Source of the DNA: UBA1738 sp964388835
Lineage (GTDB): Bacteria > Bacillota > Clostridia > UBA1381
Direction of reading: 5' to 3'
DNA length: 11,853 nt
Assembly (NCBI GenBank): GCA_964388835.1
Contig: CAYMBZ010000048.1
Coordinates: 1-11,853, forward strand
In this document: positions 6,872 to 11,853 of the stretch, piece by piece
How positions within the stretch are numbered: the stretch's first letter is position 1
How the letters are laid out: each line of letters starts with the position of its first letter
Translations under genes and position numbers: made by a program
Notes under the pieces: generated by a model
Told to the model about the DNA's origin: nothing
The model's database searches: none
The model's input: the letters and a program-made list of their open reading frames with translations, nothing else

Positions 6872-7088
6872 AGTGTCATCTCCTGTTTTTTTGTTACTAT
6901 GCGCGAATTTCGGCGTTTTATGTAAAGATTGCACAGAATTGAAATTTTATCGAGAATTAAACGCAGTAAGGGAAATACTTGCGTGAAATGTATAAACAGC
7001 GGCATTGATTAAAAGAAGCCGGACAGATTATAATGTGAAGTGCAACATTTGCCGTCGGTTAAACATGGCGTGGTTTTCATTATACAAC
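6872..7088. other. Intergenic stretch upstream of the bile salt hydrolase gene
   Basis: About 220 bases without a convincing protein gene. A leftward promoter for the hydrolase gene should lie here, but I find no good minus-strand -35/-10 pair; isolated minus-strand TATAAT boxes occur at 7032-7027 and 7084-7079 without matching -35 boxes. On the plus strand, TTGATT (7005-7010) and TATAAT (7029-7034), 18 bases apart, resemble a promoter pointing at the hairpins to the right. Confidence 0.5.
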
Positions 7089-7111
7089 AAAAACTTCCCC
7101 AAAAGGGGAAG
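7089..7111 (-). terminator. Intrinsic terminator downstream of the ABC operon (second of two)
   Basis: CTTCCCC (7094-7100), loop AAAA, and GGGGAAG (7105-7111) form a perfect 7-bp GC-rich stem. Read leftward it is followed by TTTTT (7093-7089), so it acts on transcripts from the ABC operon. It follows the hairpin at 7119-7149 and looks like a back-up terminator. Confidence 0.72.
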
Positions 7112-7118
7112 CTCTTGC

Positions 7119-7149
7119 GATAAAAAAGCGGTAATGCCGCTTTTTTATC
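7119..7149. terminator. Symmetric hairpin terminator at the end of the ABC permease gene
   Basis: GATAAAAAAGCGG (7119-7131) and CCGCTTTTTTATC (7137-7149) form a perfect 13-bp stem around a 5-base loop. A6 and T6 tracts flank a GC core, so it can act in both directions. The TAA of the permease gene (7147-7145) lies within the right arm. Confidence 0.78.
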
Positions 7150-9205
7150 TTGTAATGTATTTTCGTAAAATGACGGGTAGGTCATCTTCCGTAAAAGCTA
7201 CGCAGTATCGGCATAATGGGAAAGTTTCATCGTGGCTTGACGAAGCGAAAAGTAGATAATTTGTACCGGGCTTTAGATGACGTGAATCATTTATCTTGGT
7301 ATTAAGCAAGTAATCCGCTACAGCTATCGCTTCGTTTGGCGGAAACAGAACACAATCGTTGCGGTTTACCACGAAATTGTAGGAATTTCCGGTGTCGTTT
7401 TTGTAGGTACACAGTTCGCCGTCAAACTTAACCGGCAGTGTCAGCATACACAGCGATTCGCTAACTTCCGCAATGAGCGTGTCATAATAACCGTTTTCTT
7501 TCAGGAAAGCGAAAGCGTTTTTGTAATTGGAATTTATTTCAAAACCGAAGCTGACGGAGAATGGGCCGGTAGCATTTCCGTATACCGACGGGTCAAGGAT
7601 GTTTTGGCTCATGTTTTCATTTGCGGATACATCAAAGTTGAAGGTGAGCGCTCCGGCAAAATCAGATGTATTGATCTCGTCATAGCTGAGAGTAATAAGA
7701 TCGCTCTTTACCGCTTCAAGGAACGCGGGGGCATCCTTGCCTAAGGAGATTTCCGCTGAGCTTCCGTATGTGTGCGCCAAAAGGTAGAGATGCGAAACAT
7801 TCTCTGTATTGAGCTTATCAAAGCCGAAAAGCTTCAGTTTATATTCCGGATATTCATACATTACGGAAAGCGCGTTGGCATTTTCTTCCTCGCTAACGTG
7901 ATATTCACGCGTGACAATTTTGCCGTTTTTCAGTTCATATCTTACGCGCATGAGTGGGTAAACATCATCATCGCGGGTAATCGGTATATCACTGATAAAT
8001 CCGCTGTGAATATTGCGCACTGCGGCGATGACGTTTGCGTCGCTTGATGTGGGATAATCATATCTATAGTTCACATATACGGCGGCTCTGTCTATCTCGG
8101 TGCTGTCGGGAATTGTCGTTTCATAGCCGAAAACATTGGTGAACGCAAAGAAAGAAATAAACGCGGCGGCACAAGCGGCAAAGGCGAGATATCCTTTATA
8201 CTTTGAGAACACCTTAAAGGTTTTGCACATGAGCATTTCCGATGCAAAATACACGATGAGAGTGATTACAATTGCGGTTATGAAAATTGCGGCGGCGCTT
8301 ATATCCGAGGAGGAAAAAATTCCGAATACGGCGATAGCGGCGCCTGTTACAAGTGCATATTTTAATATGGGTTTGAAAATCTTAAATGCAGCCATTTCTC
8401 CGCATGCCTCTATTCTGCGATTTTCGTAGAGCAGATATGTGATAACGTAAAGCGCTGCCGAGCCTATTATGTAACACCAAATCTGCGGTCGCGCAAAGAT
8501 GTTGTAAATGTCGTTAAGCGACAGGACTTTTTTGAAAAGCCATACGATCGGCGTGTTTTCCATAATTTCATTCGCTATAAAGCTGTCCGACATACAGAAG
8601 CCGTAAAGAAAGGTATCGCTTACAAGGTATATCGTAAGGGCGGCAAGCAACGGGACAACGTGAATAAATGCATTTATAACAATATTAGCCGTTGTATTTC
8701 CGGTCAGAATCGCAGAAAATACCGAAACGGAAAACATAATAAAAATGATAGCGATATTAATGAACAGCCAGTACATAACATGGATTGCGGAGAATACGGT
8801 ACTGTATGCGGAGACGCTCATTGCCAGTAAAATCACTGCGTTGATAATGAGCGGTGCAAGCATTAATGTAAGCGAAGCGGCAACCGATGATATGTAGTTT
8901 GATCTTCTTGTGACCGGCAGACTATGAACAAATATCGCCTGTTTTGAGGAATGTATATTGTTAAATACAAGCACTGCGGTTACAATGGGTACCGCTATTG
9001 CAAACAAAAGTGGGAGCAACATAATTCCCTCGGAAAACAGGATTCGATAATCGGACTTATACGTAAAGTCCGACGGGTCCTGCACCAAAAACATAAAGGG
9101 AACAGAAAAGAACAGTACAACAAAGTATAGAAAACTGCCCCATTTAAATCTGCGCAAGGTGTTTTTGTAAATTCCCAAATTAAACAATGATGTGCTTAAA
9201 ATCAT
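7145..9205 (-). CDS. ABC transporter permease with large C-terminal soluble domain
   Basis: 686 residues from ATG 9205, which has GGGAGG eight bases upstream; an ATG at 9226 with a weaker AGAGG site would add seven residues. About nine hydrophobic segments are visible, near 24-41, 60-81, 105-132, 140-167, 174-197, 242-260, 282-299, 303-321 and 338-358. They are followed by some 325 hydrophilic residues (360-686), probably outside the membrane. NRRIEACGEMAAFK (262-275) resembles a motif I associate with YtrC/D-like permeases carrying a DUF6449-type tail; that name is from memory. It overlaps the ATPase gene by 26 bases and is last in the operon, so it likely forms the membrane part of that transporter. 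The substrate is unknown; cell-envelope stress or peptide antibiotic resistance is typical for such GntR-ABC clusters. Confidence 0.8.
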   Translation of the reverse strand: MILSTSLFNLGIYKNTLRRFKWGSFLYFVVLFFSVPFMFLVQDPSDFTYKSDYRILFSEGIMLLPLLFAIAVPIVTAVLVFNNIHSSKQAIFVHSLPVTRRSNYISSVAASLTLMLAPLIINAVILLAMSVSAYSTVFSAIHVMYWLFINIAIIFIMFSVSVFSAILTGNTTANIVINAFIHVVPLLAALTIYLVSDTFLYGFCMSDSFIANEIMENTPIVWLFKKVLSLNDIYNIFARPQIWCYIIGSAALYVITYLLYENRRIEACGEMAAFKIFKPILKYALVTGAAIAVFGIFSSSDISAAAIFITAIVITLIVYFASEMLMCKTFKVFSKYKGYLAFAACAAAFISFFAFTNVFGYETTIPDSTEIDRAAVYVNYRYDYPTSSDANVIAAVRNIHSGFISDIPITRDDDVYPLMRVRYELKNGKIVTREYHVSEEENANALSVMYEYPEYKLKLFGFDKLNTENVSHLYLLAHTYGSSAEISLGKDAPAFLEAVKSDLITLSYDEINTSDFAGALTFNFDVSANENMSQNILDPSVYGNATGPFSVSFGFEINSNYKNAFAFLKENGYYDTLIAEVSESLCMLTLPVKFDGELCTYKNDTGNSYNFVVNRNDCVLFPPNEAIAVADYLLNTKINDSRHLKPGTNYLLFASSSHDETFPLCRYCVAFTEDDLPVILRKYITR

Positions 9206-10079
9206 AGCCCAAACCTCCCAACTCATAAATAAATACCTCTTCCAATGTAAGGCTTACGTTATCGAATATCACCGGCGAAAATTCCGCAACAGCCGATTTG
9301 ATTGCGGTATTTTCCCCTTTTACGATGGCGGTGTAAACGGAGCCGGTTTTGGAAAGATGAAGAATATCGATTTTGCCTTTAAGATTTTCGGGGAAATCTT
9401 CTCTGAACACCAGCTGAAGCTTTTGTATGTTCCCCTTTAAATCGTCAAGGGGTTTTTCGATAACCATTTTTCCGTTATGTATTATTCCGACATGGTCGCA
9501 GATATCCTCAAGCTCACGCAGATTGTGAGAGGAAACCAAAACCGTCATTTCGCGCTCGGCAACATCGGAGATGATAACGTTCATTATTTGTTTTCTCATT
9601 ACCGGGTCAAGTCCGTCAAGCGGCTCGTCGAGAATGAGAACCTCCGGCATGCAGGAAAGAGCCATTCTAAATGCAACCTGCTTTTTCATGCCCTTTGAAA
9701 GCCGCCGAATCTGGCGGTTTTCCTCAATTGACAAAATTTCCCCGAGTTTTTTATACCTTTCGCGGTTAAAATTTTTGTATATGCTTTCATACAGTTTGGC
9801 TGTTTCTTTGACGGTGTAGCTTCCGAAGAAGTACCAATCGTCGTTAATGCACAGCAATTTTTGCTTCAGCGCAGCGTTTTCCCAAACGTCCTCGCCGGAT
9901 ATTCTCACAGTGCCGCTGTCTTGATGAAAAACGCCCATTAAGTGATTTATAATGGTGGTTTTTCCGGCACCGTTAGGACCTATTAATCCGTAAATGCTTC
10001 CTTTTTTAACCTGCATGTTAAAGCCGTCCAATGCATAGAAGCCGTCAAAATTTTTTCTTATTCCCTGAGCTTCAATCAT
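9180..10079 (-). CDS. ABC transporter ATP-binding protein, YtrB-like
   Basis: 299 residues from ATG 10079, nine bases after AAAGGA (10094-10089); the in-frame ATG at 10088 directly abuts that site and is unlikely. Counting from 10079, Walker A is GPNGAGKTT (34-42), the signature is LSKGMKKQ (127-134, with K in place of the first G of LSGGQ), Walker B is VLILDEP (147-153), the D-loop is GLD (156-158), and the switch histidine is in VSSHN. Where the Q-loop glutamine is expected, the sequence reads INDDWYFF, with no glutamine. A C-terminal extension of about 90 residues follows the ATPase core. It energises the permease encoded downstream. The gene overlaps the GntR gene by eight bases and the permease gene by 26, consistent with one transcript and coupled translation. 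Confidence 0.88.
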   Translation of the reverse strand: MIEAQGIRKNFDGFYALDGFNMQVKKGSIYGLIGPNGAGKTTIINHLMGVFHQDSGTVRISGEDVWENAALKQKLLCINDDWYFFGSYTVKETAKLYESIYKNFNRERYKKLGEILSIEENRQIRRLSKGMKKQVAFRMALSCMPEVLILDEPLDGLDPVMRKQIMNVIISDVAEREMTVLVSSHNLRELEDICDHVGIIHNGKMVIEKPLDDLKGNIQKLQLVFREDFPENLKGKIDILHLSKTGSVYTAIVKGENTAIKSAVAEFSPVIFDNVSLTLEEVFIYELGGLGYDFKHIIV

Positions 10080-10452
10080 TTGCGTCATTCCTTTCGTGAT
10101 AGATTTTTTTCATAGTGTCCGCAAGCTCATTTTCCGATACGCCGTAAAATGCAAGCTCGCGAACCGTTTCCGAAAAAGCTGTGTACAGCTTGGAAAGTGT
10201 GCCGTTGTCCGCTTCGTGGTTTCCGGCGACAAAACTTCCCTTGCCACGTATCGAGTAGATTATTCCCTCGGCTTCAAGAGTTCGGTATGCTCTTTGAACG
10301 GTGTTCGGATTGACGGTGAGGTCTACCGACAGCTCGCGTACCGATGGAAGCTGATCGTTCGGCAAAAATCCGCCGCATATAATCAGTTCTTTGATTCCTT
10401 GTGTAATCTGTTCGTGCAGTGGCTTGGGATTTTTGTAATCAAGTTTTATCAC
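10072..10452 (-). CDS. GntR-family repressor, YtrA subfamily
   Basis: 126 residues, the typical short length of YtrA-type regulators, which lack a large effector domain. Translation starts at GTG 10452, with GAGGTG about seven bases upstream. Residues 10-75 form the GntR winged helix: PLHEQITQGIKELI, then LPSVRELS (39-46), VNPNTVQRAYRTLE (51-64) and the wing IYSIRGKGSFVA (69-80). A short helical tail (about 85-126) is probably for dimerisation. YtrA proteins repress their own ABC transporter operon, and an inverted repeat over the promoter start here fits autoregulation. The inducer is unknown; cell-wall-acting antibiotics induce the Bacillus ytr operon. It is first in the operon, overlapping the ATPase gene. 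Confidence 0.9.
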   Translation of the reverse strand: MIKLDYKNPKPLHEQITQGIKELIICGGFLPNDQLPSVRELSVDLTVNPNTVQRAYRTLEAEGIIYSIRGKGSFVAGNHEADNGTLSKLYTAFSETVRELAFYGVSENELADTMKKIYHERNDAND

Positions 10453-10465
10453 AATATCACCTCAC

Positions 10466-10494
10466 TAACTGTATCGATTGTATTAATACAGTTA
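10466..10494. promoter_or_regulatory. Probable GntR/YtrA operator
   Basis: TAACTGTAT (10466-10474) and ATACAGTTA (10486-10494) form perfect 9-bp arms with an 11-base spacer. Nested within is the perfect 12-bp palindrome TGTATTAATACA (10479-10490). The site covers the predicted transcription start of the ABC operon and sits directly after its -10, so a bound repressor would block initiation. Confidence 0.65.
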
Positions 10495-10495
10495 T

Positions 10496-10524
10496 AGTAT
10501 ATCATGTGCGGTACGATTTGTCAA
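10496..10524 (-). promoter_or_regulatory. Sigma-A promoter of the GntR-ABC operon
   Basis: Minus-strand TTGACA (10524-10519) and TATACT (10501-10496) are 17 bases apart, near consensus. Transcription would start around 10489, about 35 bases before the GTG at 10452 and inside the inverted repeat. Confidence 0.75.
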
Positions 10525-10570
10525 TATTTTTTTTGAATTAATTTCAGACATGCAAAAAATACGCGCCTTT

Positions 10571-10619
10571 TGTACTAATTTCCGAGTATTTCCAATATAA
10601 TGTACTAAACCTGTACTAT
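10571..10619 (+). promoter_or_regulatory. spoIVA upstream region with three TGTACTA repeats and a weak sigma-E-like promoter
   Basis: TGTACTA occurs at 10571-10577, 10601-10607 and 10612-10618, spaced 30 and 11 bases. CAATATA (10593-10599) and TGTACTAT (10612-10619), 12 bases apart, partly resemble sigma-E -35 and -10 elements, which drive spoIVA in Bacillus. The match is imperfect (5 of 8 in the -10, spacing slightly short), so the promoter call is tentative. Confidence 0.3.
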
Positions 10620-10645
10620 GTATAAGGGAAAAGGAGGAGCAAAAG

Positions 10646-11853
10646 GTGACAGAATACAGTATATATCAGGATATAAAGGAGCGTTCGGGAGGGGATGTAT
10701 ACATCGGAGTTGTAGGACCGGTGCGCACCGGAAAATCCACATTTATCAAAAAATTTATGGACTTATTGGTCATTCCTAACATGGAAAATGCGTATCAGGC
10801 TGAGCAGACAAGGGATGAGCTACCGCAATCGGCACAGGGCAGAACTATCATGACAACTGAGCCGAAATTTGTGCCGAATGAGGCGGCGGAGGTGAATCTC
10901 GGTGACAATGCGCGTATGAGGGTGCGGATGATTGATTGCGTCGGCTATGTTGTGGACGGCTCAATGGGACATATAGAGGAGGATGAGCCGAGAATGGTTT
11001 CCACACCATGGTCGGAGTCGCCGATTCCGTTTTATGAAGCGGCTGAGGTGGGAACAAAAAAGGTAATTTGCGATCATTCGACAATCGGGATTGTGGTAAC
11101 AACGGACGGCACTATCACAGAAATCGAGCGAGAAAGTTACGTACAGGCGGAGAATCGCGTTATAGCGGAACTTAAGGAAATCAACAAACCGTTTGTTATT
11201 GTTTTAAATTCCGCTGAACCAAAATCCATAGAATGTCAGAATTTGAAATCCGAGTTAGAGAAACGCCACAGTGTGCCGGTTTTGGCGGTAAGTTGCAGAG
11301 ATTTGGAAGAAGTGGATATTCAAAGGATTATCGAGACGGTTTTGTTTGAGTTCCCGCTTCGTGAGGTAAAAATAAAGCTTCCGCGCTGGATAGGCAGACT
11401 TGGAAACGAACATTGGCTTTCAGCTGAGATTAACACGGCTGTCAGCGAAGAAATCGGACAGCTGGAGAAAATTCGAAATGTGCGCGGGTTATGCGAAAAT
11501 TTGGCGGCGCATGAATTTATTGCGGAATCTCGGATTTGCGGAATAGATTTGGGACAGGGAAATGCGGCGCTGGAGCTGACCGTTCCGCAAAGTTTGTTCT
11601 ATAAAATTTTAGGGGAGGAATCCGGATTTGAAATTGCTGATGACGAAGCACTTGTCAAGTTGATTCGCGAACTTGCCGAAACAAAGGCGGAGTATGACAA
11701 AATCGCATACGCACTAAATGAGGTAAAGAACACCGGCTACGGCGTGGTTTCTCCGACAACGGAAGAGCTTACCCTTGAGGAACCGAAAATAGTGAAACAG
11801 GGCGGAAAATACGGAGTGAAGCTTAAAGCCTCTGCTCCGAGTATACATATGAT
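10646..11853 (+). CDS. spoIVA: Stage IV sporulation protein A, spore-coat ATPase (3' end cut off)
   Basis: 402 residues are present of roughly 490 usual; the frame is open at the window edge. Translation starts at GTG, eight bases after AGGAGG (10632-10637). SpoIVA is made in the mother cell, binds ATP and polymerises on the forespore surface as the base layer of the coat. Visible are Walker A GPVRTGKS (24-31, K30), the RTIMTTEPKF block (from about 66), DCVGY with D97 (Walker B), and HSTIGIVVTTDGT, all strongly typical of the family. The middle domain (NEHWL, GIDLGQG) and the start of the C-terminal domain (KYGVKLKASAPSIHM) follow. No frameshift is visible. The gene is divergent from the GntR-ABC operon. 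It indicates an endospore-forming Firmicute or a recent descendant; the missing C-terminal part normally contacts the membrane anchor SpoVM. Confidence 0.95.
   Translation, partial: MTEYSIYQDIKERSGGDVYIGVVGPVRTGKSTFIKKFMDLLVIPNMENAYQAEQTRDELPQSAQGRTIMTTEPKFVPNEAAEVNLGDNARMRVRMIDCVGYVVDGSMGHIEEDEPRMVSTPWSESPIPFYEAAEVGTKKVICDHSTIGIVVTTDGTITEIERESYVQAENRVIAELKEINKPFVIVLNSAEPKSIECQNLKSELEKRHSVPVLAVSCRDLEEVDIQRIIETVLFEFPLREVKIKLPRWIGRLGNEHWLSAEINTAVSEEIGQLEKIRNVRGLCENLAAHEFIAESRICGIDLGQGNAALELTVPQSLFYKILGEESGFEIADDEALVKLIRELAETKAEYDKIAYALNEVKNTGYGVVSPTTEELTLEEPKIVKQGGKYGVKLKASAPSIHM

Noticed and set aside
6548..6925. Plus-strand open frame of 125 residues within the bile salt hydrolase gene
   Set aside because: The minus strand here encodes the conserved N-terminus and catalytic residues of the hydrolase; the plus frame shows no family features.
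6872..6934. Upstream start of the hydrolase at 6934
   Set aside because: It would place 21 residues before the catalytic Cys with no signal-peptide character, while ATG 6871 has a good ribosome site and puts Cys at position 2.
10096..10497. Plus-strand open frame of 133 residues opposite the GntR gene
   Set aside because: It is antisense to a clear winged-helix regulator and crosses its operator; no ribosome site is seen.
1..11853. Insertion sequences, CRISPR arrays, tRNA or rRNA genes, phage genes
   Set aside because: No regularly spaced repeats, transposase or integrase motifs, terminal inverted repeats or structural RNA signatures were seen; the window reads as ordinary chromosomal operons.

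Overview
The window looks like a chromosomal segment from an anaerobic, endospore-forming Clostridia-type Firmicute, probably an intestinal one. The evidence is a 5' portion of spoIVA (a spore-coat gene found in endospore formers), a bile salt hydrolase-type enzyme, oxygen-independent flavin/iron-sulfur oxidoreductases, strong AGGAGG-type ribosome binding sites and near-consensus sigma-A promoters. Species cannot be named from the sequence.

Left block (1-5922): a DeoR-family regulator, leftward and cut by the window edge, faces a rightward five-gene operon. In order the operon encodes a GlpA-like FAD dehydrogenase with a C-terminal [2Fe-2S] domain, a GlpB-like FAD/NAD(P) oxidoreductase, a small DUF1667 cysteine-motif protein, a NagD/AraL-type HAD phosphatase and an AraM-type sn-glycerol-1-phosphate dehydrogenase. 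Genes overlap or lie within about 20 bases of each other, and the block ends in an intrinsic terminator. The likely theme is glycerol-phosphate and dihydroxyacetone-phosphate metabolism. The first three genes would form an electron-transfer complex oxidising glycerol-3-phosphate or a related hydroxy acid. The last two would handle the opposite stereoisomer, G1P. The divergent promoters overlap head-on and share a 10-bp palindrome containing both -10 boxes.

Middle (5894-7149): a single leftward bile salt hydrolase/penicillin acylase-family gene converges on the operon, with its last codons inside the operon's terminator. A roughly 220-base gap follows, then two tandem hairpin terminators.

Right block (7145-10524): a leftward three-gene operon with overlapping ends encodes a YtrA-type GntR repressor, an ABC ATPase and a large ABC permease with a C-terminal soluble domain of about 325 residues. 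A consensus promoter and a 9-bp-arm inverted repeat over the expected transcription start suggest autoregulation. Divergent from it, spoIVA starts at a GTG with a strong ribosome binding site and runs off the right edge with 402 residues present. Three copies of TGTACTA lie upstream of it.

The main candidate for something under-described is the left operon: a three-part flavin/Fe-S oxidoreductase joined to an AraL-AraM-like pair under one regulator, with no glycerol kinase or facilitator in view.
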